Assembly: GCF_024623455.1 (NCBI RefSeq) | Contig: NZ_JANIPJ010000016.1 | Span: forward strand, 124,001-188,000 | Reading direction: 5' to 3' | Origin: Paenibacillus soyae | Lineage (GTDB): Bacteria > Bacillota > Bacilli > Paenibacillales > Paenibacillaceae | Length of the DNA stretch: 64,000 nucleotides | In this document: positions 50,728 through 60,200 of the stretch, piece after piece | Layout: every line of letters begins with the position of its first letter | Position numbering within the stretch: the stretch's first letter is position 1 | Program-made: the position numbers and the translations under genes | Notes under the pieces: model-generated | Database searches by the model: none | What the model was told of the DNA's origin: nothing | What the model saw: only the letters and a program-made list of their open reading frames with translations

Positions 50728-51672
50728 ATGGAATATCGCCGTTTAGGCCAAACAGGATTGGACGTCTCGAGTCTTAGCTTTGGAGCATCATCCTTAGGCT
50801 CCGTATTCCGGCAGACGGATGACGCCGAAGGCATTCGCGCCGTGCATGCGGCTCTCGATGCAGGGATCAATCTCATCGACGTCTCGCCGTATTACGGAGC
50901 GACGAAGGCCGAGGCCGTATTAGGAGAAGCCATCAGCCAGACCTCGCGCGACCGGTTTTATCTGAGCACGAAAGCGGGCCGTTACGGGGCGGATACGTTC
51001 GATTTCTCCGCGGCGAGAATCGAATCGAGCCTGGAGGAAAGCCTGCGCAGGCTGAAGACGGACTACGTCGATATCTTGTTCCTGCACGATATCGAATTCG
51101 TTCAGCCGGACATCATTTTGGAGGAAGCGATACCCGCTCTGGAACGATTGAAGCAGCAAGGGAAAATCCGCTACTCCGGCATTTGCGGTCTGCCGCTCGC
51201 TTTGTTCGAGCAGATGCTGCCCAAGGTTCAGGTGGATGCTATTATTTCGTACTGCCACTATTCGCTTAACGACACGTCTTTGCTGGGGCTGCTGCCTCTC
51301 TTGAACGAGCGTGGCGTCGGTCTCGTCAATGCTTCGCCGTTGTCGATGGGGCTATTAAGCACGCGCGGAACGCCCGATTGGCATCCAGCCGATGCGGAGA
51401 CGAAGGCGGTCTGCCTTCAAGCGGCCAAGCACGCGGCGGAGCGGGGCTCGGACATCGCCAAGCTGGCGGTCCAGTTCTCGACCAGCCATGCCGGCATTCC
51501 GACTACGCTCGTTAGTACGGCTAACCCGGATAATATTACACAAAACGCGGCTTGGACGGAAGAGCCTCTGGATGAAGAGCTTCTCCATGAGGTGCTCGCC
51601 ATCCTGAAGCCGATTCATAACCGGACGTGGGTCAGCGGTATTCCGTTGTACAACGATCAAGCAGAGAAATGA
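50728..51672 (+). CDS. Aldo-keto reductase, likely sugar (fucose/galactose) dehydrogenase
   Basis: NAD(P)-dependent oxidoreductase of 314 residues. The AKR tetrad is seen as Asp in NLIDVSPYYG with the tyrosine beside it, lysine in YLSTKAGRYG and histidine in ILFLHDIEF. The phosphate-contact end reads TLVSTANPDNITQNA. It resembles the L-galactose/L-fucose dehydrogenase branch. Between the lactonase and the zinc dehydrogenase, the natural reading is oxidation of an aldose to the lactone that the first gene's product hydrolyses. Confidence 0.87.
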   Translation: MEYRRLGQTGLDVSSLSFGASSLGSVFRQTDDAEGIRAVHAALDAGINLIDVSPYYGATKAEAVLGEAISQTSRDRFYLSTKAGRYGADTFDFSAARIESSLEESLRRLKTDYVDILFLHDIEFVQPDIILEEAIPALERLKQQGKIRYSGICGLPLALFEQMLPKVQVDAIISYCHYSLNDTSLLGLLPLLNERGVGLVNASPLSMGLLSTRGTPDWHPADAETKAVCLQAAKHAAERGSDIAKLAVQFSTSHAGIPTTLVSTANPDNITQNAAWTEEPLDEELLHEVLAILKPIHNRTWVSGIPLYNDQAEK

Positions 51673-51682
51673 GGGATGTACG

Positions 51683-52702
51683 GTGAAAGGAATCGTGTGC
51701 GAGGAGATTGGGCAATTCCGGTTCGCCAACGATTTGCCCGAGCCTGCTCTAACCGAGGGACATGCCATCGTCAGCCTTCGGCGAATCGGCATTTGCGGAA
51801 CGGATTACCATGCGTTTAAGGGAAATCAGCCATTCTTCCACTATCCAAGAATATTGGGCCACGAGCTGTCCGGCGTGATCGAGCAGATCGGGGCGAACGA
51901 ACAAGGACTTGCGGCACGAGATCCGGTGGCCATTATTCCGTACCTTCATTGCGGCGAATGTCTCGCCTGCAGACGGGGCCGCACGAACTGCTGCACGAGC
52001 ATGCAAGTGCTAGGCGTTCATCAGGATGGCGGGATGCGCGAACGCATCGCCGTGCCAGTCTCGCATTTGCTGAAAGCCGAAGGGCTGACATTCGATGAGG
52101 CGGCGATGGTAGAGCCGCTCGCCATCGGGGCGCATGCGGTGCGGCGAGCGGAGATCGAGCCTGGTGATACGGTGCTCGTCATTGGTTCGGGACCGATCGG
52201 CCTTGGCGTAATGGCATTCGCCAAGCAAGCGGGAGCGTATGTGATCGCGATGGATATTAATGAAGAGAGGCTCGCGTTCTGCAAGACATGGGCAGGCGCG
52301 GACCGGACGATCAACTCGCTCGAGGCCGACGCGAAGGAACGCTTAGCCGAATGGACGAACGGAGACTTCCCGGTCGCCGTATTCGACGCTACGGGCAACG
52401 CGGCTTCCATGACGAAGTCGTTCGAATGGGTCGGGCACGGCGGTAAGCTGGTTTTCGTCGGCCTGGTCAAAGGAGACATCGCGTTCTCCGATCCCGAATT
52501 CCATAAACGCGAGTTAACGCTTATGGGCAGCCGCAATGCTACGCGGGACGATTTCCGGCATGTGATGGAGGTGCTGGGCAGCGGCGCGTTGGATATCGAG
52601 AAATTCGTCACGCACCGCTCGCCCTTCAACAACATGATCGATTCGTTCGGAGAATGGCTGAAGCCGGAATCCAAGGTGATGAAGGCTATAGTGGAGCTGT
52701 AA
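51683..52702 (+). CDS. Zinc-dependent medium-chain dehydrogenase
   Basis: MDR-family dehydrogenase of 339 residues. Catalytic zinc ligands Cys38 (GICGTDYH), His60 and Glu61 (GHELSGV); the structural zinc lobe has cysteines in LHCGECLACRRGRTNCC. The NAD-binding GSGPIGLGVMAF follows. It resembles the L-gulonate/L-galactonate 5-dehydrogenase and threonine dehydrogenase-like group. Start is the GTG at 51683, with GAGGG 7 bases before it. The last gene of the sugar-acid unit, closed by a terminator. The exact substrate is open. Confidence 0.88.
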   Translation: MKGIVCEEIGQFRFANDLPEPALTEGHAIVSLRRIGICGTDYHAFKGNQPFFHYPRILGHELSGVIEQIGANEQGLAARDPVAIIPYLHCGECLACRRGRTNCCTSMQVLGVHQDGGMRERIAVPVSHLLKAEGLTFDEAAMVEPLAIGAHAVRRAEIEPGDTVLVIGSGPIGLGVMAFAKQAGAYVIAMDINEERLAFCKTWAGADRTINSLEADAKERLAEWTNGDFPVAVFDATGNAASMTKSFEWVGHGGKLVFVGLVKGDIAFSDPEFHKRELTLMGSRNATRDDFRHVMEVLGSGALDIEKFVTHRSPFNNMIDSFGEWLKPESKVMKAIVEL

Positions 52703-52711
52703 AATTGTTGA

Positions 52712-52748
52712 CGAAAAGCAGCCGATTAAAAAAATCGGCTGCTTTTCG
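52712..52748. terminator. Bidirectional terminator
   Basis: CGAAAAGCAGCCGAT pairs exactly with ATCGGCTGCTTTTCG. It sits between the convergent dehydrogenase and GH43 genes and is the strongest stem in this part. Confidence 0.85.
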
Positions 52749-52768
52749 CTGCGTTAAAGCTGCTGCAT

Positions 52769-54259
52769 TTAACGATATTCGCACTTGAAGTTCGTGAATT
52801 CGGCCAACGAGTCTTCCCCGCAGGCGTACAGACCTATGACGACGCCCGTGAAGCCTCCGGCAACCTCCGACGAGAGGTATCTCGTCTGGGCCGTGCCAAG
52901 CGGAGTTTCTTTTCCATCGGCCAACACGGAAAAGCTGTAGCGTTCATGACCTGCTCGTATAATTAGAGTGGCATGCCCCTCGGCTCCGAGGGCCAGCTCG
53001 CGCTCGACGGATTTGATATCGCCGATATTCAGCCGCTCGATCGCTTGATACCCGCCTTCGACCTTGCGGATCGCCAGATCGTAATGATGATTCTCGTCCA
53101 TATACAGTGTAATGCCGGCTTCTCCGTTCGTCATACGGACATCGCAGGCAATCGTCGCCTCGAAGTCGACCTGGCGGATGCCGATGAAGGTCGGGGAGGC
53201 AGGAACATCGAGAGTTACGGCTGTTCCCTTCAGCGTCGCTTTCCCTTCCTCCAGCTTATAGTTCTCCGGTGCCGGATGGCGAAGATAACACCAGTCGAGA
53301 TTCCAATCCGTGTTCTCGAACGTGAGGACCTTCTTCTCCCGCTGCACGACAGAGTCCGGGATGCGGTCGGTCTCGAAGCTGGTCAGCGTCGTGCCGTTAT
53401 GACCGGCTTCGAACCAGCCGTCCTCGCCGAAGGTAACCGGCGCCAGGAATACTTCGCGGCCAAGGTGATGGAAGGTGAGCCAGCGGCCGATCTGGCGGAA
53501 GCCCAGATGGAAGAGCCACCAGTTGCCTTCATCATCCTGGATGAGGTCGCTATGACCGACTCCTTGCAGCTCGTAGCCGCCCAGATTGCGGTTGGTCAGC
53601 ACGGGATTATGCGGATACGGTTCGAACGGACCGGTAACGGACTCGCCGCGAGCATAGGTGACCATATGGCCGTATTCGGTGCCGCCCTCCGCCGCAAGCA
53701 GGTAATATTGCCCGTTTATCCGGTACATATGCGGGCTCTCCAGGTACCGTCCGCCCGTTCCTTGCCATAGCGAGCGGCTCGGCGTTAATTTGGCGCCCGT
53801 CTCGATGTCGATCTGGCACTGGACGATCCCGCCGATGCCGAGATCGTCCGTCCCGTTGCTCATAAAGTAGGCCTTGCCGCCCTCGAAATACAGATCCGGA
53901 TCGATGCCGCCTTGATCGACGAAGATCGGCTCGGACCACTCCCCGTATATATCGTCGGTCCATACGTAGAAGTTCTGCCGCGTCGTATCGTTGGTCGTCG
54001 TCATGTAGAACCGCCCGTTGTCGTGACGGATGGTCGGGGCGAACACGCCGCCGGAGCTGCCCACGGTGTCCAGCTGCACCTGGCTCCTGCGGGTAAGACA
54101 ATGGCCGATTTGGGTCCAGTTAATCAGGTCCTTGCTCTCGAACAGCGGCACGCCGGGGAAATACTGAAAGGAGCTGCAGACGAGATAGTAAGAGCCGTTC
54201 GCCTTGCAGATGCTTGGATCCGGGTAGAATCCCTTAATGACGGGATTGTTGAATTTCAT
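52769..54259 (-). CDS. GH43 beta-xylosidase/arabinofuranosidase-type glycosidase
   Basis: Inverting glycosidase of 496 residues without signal peptide. The five-bladed propeller N-terminal part holds the catalytic triad: base Asp14 (YPDPS), Asp120 (GGIDPDLYF) and acid Glu174 (RYLESPHMY). From about residue 310 a C-terminal beta-sandwich (concanavalin-like) domain is present, as in subfamilies with exo-xylosidase activity. It acts on short oligosaccharides in the cytoplasm. Divergent from an ArsR-type regulator. Confidence 0.9.
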   Translation of the reverse strand: MKFNNPVIKGFYPDPSICKANGSYYLVCSSFQYFPGVPLFESKDLINWTQIGHCLTRRSQVQLDTVGSSGGVFAPTIRHDNGRFYMTTTNDTTRQNFYVWTDDIYGEWSEPIFVDQGGIDPDLYFEGGKAYFMSNGTDDLGIGGIVQCQIDIETGAKLTPSRSLWQGTGGRYLESPHMYRINGQYYLLAAEGGTEYGHMVTYARGESVTGPFEPYPHNPVLTNRNLGGYELQGVGHSDLIQDDEGNWWLFHLGFRQIGRWLTFHHLGREVFLAPVTFGEDGWFEAGHNGTTLTSFETDRIPDSVVQREKKVLTFENTDWNLDWCYLRHPAPENYKLEEGKATLKGTAVTLDVPASPTFIGIRQVDFEATIACDVRMTNGEAGITLYMDENHHYDLAIRKVEGGYQAIERLNIGDIKSVERELALGAEGHATLIIRAGHERYSFSVLADGKETPLGTAQTRYLSSEVAGGFTGVVIGLYACGEDSLAEFTNFKCEYR

Positions 54260-54334
54260 GGTTACACCTCAATTTTGTAGAATTCACAAACATAAGAATC
54301 CAGTCGGATTCGTGCAGATATAGAAATTAAACAC

Positions 54335-54377
54335 TATTGCATATTGGCTTGCAATACATGTAAGTTGTAGGTACAAA
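54335..54377. promoter_or_regulatory. Inverted repeat and promoter in the GH43/ArsR divergent region
   Basis: TATTGC (54335-54340) and GCAATA (54351-54356) form an inverted repeat with a ten-base spacer. TTGCAA at 54349-54354 and TACAAA at 54372-54377, 17 bases apart, may form a promoter for the regulator that the repeat would overlap. This fits autoregulation and control of the glycosidase. Confidence 0.45.
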
Positions 54378-54452
54378 GGAAAATCATTAAATGAAGGTAA
54401 ATGTGATTTTAACTTTTTATACTACCTTTTCGAAGGTCAGGTGAATTCTGTA

Positions 54453-55361
54453 ATGATTAGGGCAAACGGCGAGCAACGCTATATGAAGTTGTATGAAGCG
54501 CTGGCAAGCGAGGTCCGGTGGAAAATGATGGACATGCTTGCCGGCAACGAGATGAACGTCAAGGATATTGCAGCCGCGCTACAATTAAGTCCATCCATCG
54601 TGACGATGCATATTCGCAAGCTCGAGGAAGCCGGGCTCATCGGCAGCCGCAGAGCGCGCCTGTACGGCGGCACGCATAAGCTGTGCTTTCTGAGAGAGAA
54701 CCATATCGAGATCGAGCTGCCGTCCGCGACCAAAAACGCAAGAGTTAGAGAGCAGGCTATCTCGGTTGGGCATTATACCGCATTTGAAGTTTATCCCACC
54801 TGCGGGCTTGGTACACGAGAGAAGGAGATCGGCATTTGGGACGACCCTCGCTACTTTCTGGATCCCGAGCGGGTTCACGCGTCGATCCTGTGGTTTGGCA
54901 AGGGCTACGTCGAATATAAGACGGCAAATGATCTGCTCCCCGGCCAGTCGGCGGGAGCCGTCGAGATATCGATGGAGCTGGCTTCGGAGGCGCCGGGCTT
55001 AAGCGATCATTGGCCTTCGGACATCACGTTTACGTTCAACGGCGTCACCTTGGGCAGCTGGACAAGCCCCGCCGATTTCGGCAGAGCGGCGCGCGGCAGA
55101 TTTACGCCGGATTGGTGGCATCGCAACGTCAATCAATACGGGCTGCTCAAGACGATCCGCATCGACGCCGCAGGCACATCTATAGACGGGGAGCGGATGT
55201 CGGACGTAACCGTGGCTGACATCGGGCTGCAGGAGCCGTTCTGGACGCTTCGATTCAGCGTTGACGAGGAAAGCGCTAATGTAGGCGGGCTGACGCTGTA
55301 CGGAGCGGGCTTTGGGAACCACGATCAGGATATCGTCATTCGGGTGCATCTAACCAATTAA
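54453..55361 (+). CDS. ArsR-type regulator with a large C-terminal domain
   Basis: Regulator of 302 residues. The N-terminal winged helix resembles ArsR/SmtB (YEALASEVRWKMMDMLAG, MNVKDIAAALQLSPSIVTMHI, KLEEAGLIGSRR). From about residue 100 an unusual beta-rich domain follows, containing an aromatic DITFTFNGVTLGSW segment. No cysteine metal site like that of ArsR is seen. It is much longer than typical ArsR repressors, so the extra domain may bind a sugar. ATG 54453 has AGGTGA 9 bases upstream. Confidence 0.8.
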   Translation: MIRANGEQRYMKLYEALASEVRWKMMDMLAGNEMNVKDIAAALQLSPSIVTMHIRKLEEAGLIGSRRARLYGGTHKLCFLRENHIEIELPSATKNARVREQAISVGHYTAFEVYPTCGLGTREKEIGIWDDPRYFLDPERVHASILWFGKGYVEYKTANDLLPGQSAGAVEISMELASEAPGLSDHWPSDITFTFNGVTLGSWTSPADFGRAARGRFTPDWWHRNVNQYGLLKTIRIDAAGTSIDGERMSDVTVADIGLQEPFWTLRFSVDEESANVGGLTLYGAGFGNHDQDIVIRVHLTN

Positions 55362-55384
55362 CGGCGGGGAAGGGACGCAAACCT

Positions 55385-57154
55385 ATGATAGGGGTCATTC
55401 GGCTGTGGGTGCGATTTATTCAGCAGGCAACGATGAAGAAAAGAATTATGTTTATATTCGCAACGGCTACCTTAGTCCCGTTCACTTGCGTCGTGCTGCT
55501 CTCCTATCACGCGATGTCGAACATTTTATCCGGCAATCTGGAGAACAGCGTCCGAAGCAATCTGAAGCAGGTGGAGCTCGCGTTCGAAGGCACGATCAGC
55601 AATCTTAACCATGTGACGCAGCAGCTGGCGTTCCAAGGGAGCATCGGCAAGAAGGTGGACGCGCTGCTGTCCTCGGGCGATCCGTTCGAGAGAACGGTCC
55701 TGTCGGAGGAGATTCATACCGAGCTTAATCTGATCTCGTTCACCAACCCCACTATCGGCCTGGTCATGTATTATTCGCAAGACGACGGCTCCTTCATGTT
55801 CAATAACACCATCGTGAAAGAAGATTACGAGATAGACGGTTTGCCGCTTCTCGCCGAATATTTCCGAATCTCCTACTTCGGCCCTCATGTCAGCAACGAA
55901 CGTTATAATGATGAATTCGTCATTTCCGCGCTCCGGAGAATGGATGTATCGGGGGAGCTTGACGACGTATACGTCTATGTCGAATCGGGCTTCGAGACGT
56001 CCCATCATATTTTCGAAAATAAAGTAGGCGACTTCTCCTCGTACCTGATCCTGGACAATGATAAGCGAATCGCGTACAGCGACGCGGCTGCCGCCTTCCC
56101 GATGAATGATTACTTCGATGATTCCGGCGGGGCCGGCGAATCGGGTATGCTGAACGGCTATTATTGGTTCAAGAGCACGAGCAACCAAGGCTGGAGCATC
56201 GTATCCCTGATCCCGAAGGACGAATACAATCAGGAGAAAAATCGTTGGGTTACTCAGATGATGTATTTGTCCATTCTGTTCCTTGCCGTCACGCTGCTGA
56301 TCGCTTGGCTGCTGTGGAAGATGGTCTATATCCCGCTGCACCAATTCAATCGGGAGATTAAATCGATCACGCAGAAAAACACGCCGCCGCGCGACGAGCT
56401 GGCCACGAACATTCCGGAATTCGATTTCCTTATCAAGCAATTGCAAAATATGAAGCTCCAAATTACCGATCTGATTGGCGAGGTGGAGCAGAAAGAGAAG
56501 CGGCGAGCGGATCTGGAGGTGGAGAAGCTGCTGTATCAGATTAACCCGCACTTCCTGATGAATACGCTAGATACGGCCCATTGGCTCGCCGCCCTTAATG
56601 GCAACAAGGAGCTCGACAAGCTGATCTTGTCGCTGAACAAGCTCTTGTATTATAACCTGGGCAAGAGGGGCCAGGCTTCCACGATCCGCGAGGAGATGGA
56701 TTCCATCAAGCAGTACTTGACCCTGCAAAAAATCAGGTACGATTTCGAATTCGACGTGAGGATTCGAGTGGACGATCGGGCGCTGGACATTGAGGTTCCG
56801 CGATTCATTCTGCAGCCGATTCTGGAGAACGCGCTCTACCACGGGCTAGATGACGATGGACATATTCAAGTGGATGTCGCAAGTCATGAGGGCAGCATCG
56901 TCATCTCCGTTCAAGATAACGGAGCGGGCATATCCGAAGAAGAGATCGAGAAATTGCTGAATGAGCAGCAAGTCGAGCAGCAGAGGGCAGGCATGGGCAT
57001 CGGACTCAATTACGTGAAACGGATGATCGACAATCAATATGGCGATCAAGCGAGTCTGGACATCAGAAGCGAGCGGAGCAAAGGAACGACCGTCTACTTG
57101 AAGCTGCCGAATAGGGAGGTGCTTGGCATTGATCAAAGTATTGATCGTGGATGA
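55385..57154 (+). CDS. YesM-type sensor histidine kinase
   Basis: Sensor kinase of 589 residues: TM1 about 20-42, an extracytoplasmic Cache-type region of about 245 residues, TM2 about 291-313, HAMP-like stretch to 380, then the His_kinase box LLYQINPHFLMNTLD with His389 and an HATPase domain with ILENALYHGLDD and VQDNGAGIS. The PHF motif marks the LytS/YesM class. Overlaps the regulator gene start. Paired with the AraC-type response regulator that controls the sugar importer. Confidence 0.92.
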   Translation: MIGVIRLWVRFIQQATMKKRIMFIFATATLVPFTCVVLLSYHAMSNILSGNLENSVRSNLKQVELAFEGTISNLNHVTQQLAFQGSIGKKVDALLSSGDPFERTVLSEEIHTELNLISFTNPTIGLVMYYSQDDGSFMFNNTIVKEDYEIDGLPLLAEYFRISYFGPHVSNERYNDEFVISALRRMDVSGELDDVYVYVESGFETSHHIFENKVGDFSSYLILDNDKRIAYSDAAAAFPMNDYFDDSGGAGESGMLNGYYWFKSTSNQGWSIVSLIPKDEYNQEKNRWVTQMMYLSILFLAVTLLIAWLLWKMVYIPLHQFNREIKSITQKNTPPRDELATNIPEFDFLIKQLQNMKLQITDLIGEVEQKEKRRADLEVEKLLYQINPHFLMNTLDTAHWLAALNGNKELDKLILSLNKLLYYNLGKRGQASTIREEMDSIKQYLTLQKIRYDFEFDVRIRVDDRALDIEVPRFILQPILENALYHGLDDDGHIQVDVASHEGSIVISVQDNGAGISEEEIEKLLNEQQVEQQRAGMGIGLNYVKRMIDNQYGDQASLDIRSERSKGTTVYLKLPNREVLGIDQSIDRG

Positions 57155-58265
57155 CGATAACCTGGTTCGAAGAGGGCTCATGGCGATCCTGCCTTGGGAG
57201 CAGTATGAAATGGAGGTAGTGGGCGAAGCCAAAAACGGAGAAAAAGCGCTGGAGTTTTTGGCCTCGCATCCCGTCGATTTGCTGCTGACCGATCTGGCCA
57301 TGCCCGTGATGACGGGCATGGAATTGATGAGAATCGTAAGAAAAGAATACCCTCATATCTTCATTGTCGTGCTCACGCTGCATCAAGATTTCGAATATAT
57401 CCAAGAGAGCCTTAGACTCGGAGCCATTGACTATATCGCCAAGGTCGAGATGGAGCAGGACAGCTTCGGCGAAGTGATGAGCCGGGTGAAAGCAAGAATA
57501 GGGGAGGAGCGGCGCAAACAAGGAGCGGCTAACGGGTTTCATGAAGAGAAGAACGGCAAGGACGTCAAGTTCTATGAGGCTTGTCCCAGTCAAGGGGCGA
57601 GCGCGCTTGATGGTGAAGCAATAAGCGAGCCTAACCTCTCCGAGCTGAAGAAGCGCGGACAATCGCTTGGTTGGGTGCATAACCTGTCCGAGTTCGAAGC
57701 CTTCCTCGAGGAGCTTCGGCAAATCCAATTGCCCCCTGCCAAGCTGATGACGTTCCTCCAGTCGCTAATGATGGTCTGGAACCGCATCTACAGCTCCGTC
57801 ACCGAGAAGAACATCGAGCTGCCGGACGCCTTCCATTCGTGGACGGATGTGAAGGAATGGCTAACCGCGGTAAGAGAGCGGTTCATTGCCGCCACAGGCA
57901 AAGCCCCCTATTCGGATGAGGTGAAGGACAGTATCGCCAGAGCCGTTCAAGCCATGCATGACGAATTATCCGGCCAGGTTCATGCTTCCGATATGGCCAA
58001 GCGGGTCAATATGAGCCGAAGCTACTTCAGCCAGTGCTTCAAGGAGCTTGTCGGCATGCCCTTCAACGAATATTTGCGACATATTCGGATAGAGCAGGCG
58101 AAGGAGTATTTGCAATATACACAGAAAACCGTGCAGTGGATCTCGGAGAATACGGGCTACGCCGATCAGAAATATTTCAGCCGGGTCTTCCAGGAGAAGA
58201 CGGGAATGCTGCCCAGCGAATTCCGGCAATTCATCCTGTCTGAGAAACAAATGTCCGATTCATAG
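57129..58265 (+). CDS. YesN/AraC-type response regulator
   Basis: Regulator of 378 residues. The receiver has Asp8-Asp10, phospho-acceptor Asp55 (LLTDLAMPV) and a switch threonine in VVLTLHQ. The C-terminal AraC pair of helix-turn-helix units reads ASDMAKRVNMSRSYFSQCF and ISENTGYADQKYFSRVF. Start TTG 57129 is preferred: GGAGGT lies 8 bases before it, while TTG 57123 is too close. It overlaps the kinase by 26 bases. Confidence 0.9.
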   Translation: MIKVLIVDDDNLVRRGLMAILPWEQYEMEVVGEAKNGEKALEFLASHPVDLLLTDLAMPVMTGMELMRIVRKEYPHIFIVVLTLHQDFEYIQESLRLGAIDYIAKVEMEQDSFGEVMSRVKARIGEERRKQGAANGFHEEKNGKDVKFYEACPSQGASALDGEAISEPNLSELKKRGQSLGWVHNLSEFEAFLEELRQIQLPPAKLMTFLQSLMMVWNRIYSSVTEKNIELPDAFHSWTDVKEWLTAVRERFIAATGKAPYSDEVKDSIARAVQAMHDELSGQVHASDMAKRVNMSRSYFSQCFKELVGMPFNEYLRHIRIEQAKEYLQYTQKTVQWISENTGYADQKYFSRVFQEKTGMLPSEFRQFILSEKQMSDS

Positions 58266-58405
58266 GGGGACATTTGTCTTCCGAATTCTTCGAAGCTTCC
58301 CCCATTTCTCTACCTAAACTGGCAACCGCGGTCTCTCACGAGGGTGGTTTCCGCCGTGTTATACTGAGCCCACGAGGCCAAACGAGCGAAAGCAGGGAAT
58401 GGTAT

Positions 58406-60085
58406 ATGAACAGAAAGCAATGGATGTTGATGGCTCTGGTCGTCCTGCTGCTGGCGGCAAGCGCGTGCAGCGCCTCGAATGAATCGAATAAGGAGACCGA
58501 TCAAGCCTTGAAGCCGCCTCCGCATCCCTTCGGGAAATACGAGGAGCCCGTAACCATCCGTGTGGCTACGATCGTAGAGCCGACCAAATCGCTGCTGGAG
58601 GGGGAAACCCTCCTGGATAATCAATACACCCGCAACATTAGGGAGAACTTGAACATCATCGTCGACTACTCCTTGAAGGCATCGCCTACGAATTACGATC
58701 AGAAGGTCAGCATGGCGATAGCCAGCAACGATCTGCCTGACGCTATGATCGTAGGTCCGGCGGAATTGAAGCAAATGGTTGAAGCCGATCAGCTGGCGGA
58801 CATGACGGAAGTGTACAAGCAATATGCGTCCCCGGTCATTAAGAGGATCTTGGACAGCACAGGCGGCGAGGCTCTTCGCAGCGTGACGTTCGACGGCAAA
58901 ATAATGGCTCTGCCGAACGCGCAGCTGCAAGCGGACGGCATTCATCTCTTATGGATTCGCAAGGATTGGCTGGAGAAGCTGGAGCTGGATCCGCCAACGA
59001 CGGTGGAGCAGCTGGAAGCCGTCGCGCGAGCCTTTGTGGAACAAGACCCGGACGGCAACGGCAAACGGGATACGATCGGGCTGGCGGGACCGGGAGCGAG
59101 GGGAGCGTTATATGCGAGCTTTCTTCAATCGACCAATAACTTATACGGATTCGACGGCATCTTCTCCGCTTATCATGCTTATCCGGGTTATTGGCTGGAG
59201 AAAGAGGGAAAGGTCGTATATGGCTCCACTGAGCCGGAAACCAAAGAAGCCTTGGGCCAATTAAGGAAGCTCTATGCCGCAGGATTGATCGATAAGGAAA
59301 TCGGGGTGCGGCAGGAGCCGTGGAAGCCGATCGCGAACGGAGAAGCCGGCATGTTCTTCGGGCCGTGGTGGGCGCCTTACGGACCCATCGACGACGCGAT
59401 CCGGAACAACCCGGAGGCGAATTGGCAGGCGTACGCTCTGCCGCTGGACCGGAATGGCGAGTTCAGTCCGCATATGAGCACCTCCACCACGAAGTTCGTT
59501 GTCGTGCGCAAGGGCTACGAGCATCCGGAAGCCGTCATGAAAATGCTCAACAACCTGGTGCTGGGCGAAAGCGAAGGGACCTTCACTACCGAGAGGGGGC
59601 CTACGGAATATCCATTAAAGATGACTTATGCCGCTTCCGACGAGACGGAATATGAAGTGAAGGCACTTAGGGAGGTATTGGCCGGCAGGAAAACAGCACG
59701 GGACTTCGGAGATAAGCCAGAATACAAAATGCTGATAACTGACGCGGAGAAGATCGGCCCCGTGAAGCTGGAGCCTCATGACATGTACGATATTCAATAC
59801 TGGGATCCCGCCAAGGACAGGGCGATGTGGATCCGGGCGTACGCCTTGATGGTTGGGGGATCTCCGCTCGTTGACAACGACATTAATGGCGTGTACAGCG
59901 TGACGTACTCGCAGACGGGAACGATGGAGAGAAGGTGGGAGAAGCTGCAGGAGCTGGAATACGAGACCTTTCTCAGCATCATTATGGGCGTTGCTCCGCT
60001 TGATGCGTTCGACCAGTTTGCCGAAGAGTGGCTGCGGTTAGGCGGGGAGCAGATCCTTCTAGAAGTAGCTCAACTGAAATCATAA
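58406..60085 (+). CDS. Solute-binding lipoprotein of a carbohydrate ABC importer (first of two)
   Basis: Lipoprotein of 559 residues, with signal peptide and lipobox LAASACSAS near residue 20. The mature domain is of the extracellular solute-binding type-1 class of the LplA group (SMAIASNDLPDAMIVG, LPNAQLQADGIHLLWIRKDWL in part). The ATG at 58406 follows a CAGGGA box; the frame is open further upstream but without a lipoprotein-type start. It precedes two permease genes; a second, different binding protein lies at the other end. Confidence 0.88.
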   Translation: MNRKQWMLMALVVLLLAASACSASNESNKETDQALKPPPHPFGKYEEPVTIRVATIVEPTKSLLEGETLLDNQYTRNIRENLNIIVDYSLKASPTNYDQKVSMAIASNDLPDAMIVGPAELKQMVEADQLADMTEVYKQYASPVIKRILDSTGGEALRSVTFDGKIMALPNAQLQADGIHLLWIRKDWLEKLELDPPTTVEQLEAVARAFVEQDPDGNGKRDTIGLAGPGARGALYASFLQSTNNLYGFDGIFSAYHAYPGYWLEKEGKVVYGSTEPETKEALGQLRKLYAAGLIDKEIGVRQEPWKPIANGEAGMFFGPWWAPYGPIDDAIRNNPEANWQAYALPLDRNGEFSPHMSTSTTKFVVVRKGYEHPEAVMKMLNNLVLGESEGTFTTERGPTEYPLKMTYAASDETEYEVKALREVLAGRKTARDFGDKPEYKMLITDAEKIGPVKLEPHDMYDIQYWDPAKDRAMWIRAYALMVGGSPLVDNDINGVYSVTYSQTGTMERRWEKLQELEYETFLSIIMGVAPLDAFDQFAEEWLRLGGEQILLEVAQLKS

Positions 60086-60200
60086 AACGCGAGTTCGGAA
60101 TGTGGACATTTCGATAAACTCGGAAAAAAAACAAGTGGCCTGGCAGCTTATTTTGTTATGCCCAAAATACCCATACGGCAATAGAACGAGGGGGAGCAAC

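Noticed and set aside
55526..56551. 341-codon frame opposite the YesM kinase
   Set aside because: Antisense to a kinase with clear motifs; no ribosome site and repetitive basic composition.
60090..60121. Nested small inverted repeats CGAGTT/AACTCG and AATGT/ACATT before the permease gene
   Set aside because: The arms are short and loops long, and the A run that follows is on the wrong strand for termination; it is likely chance.
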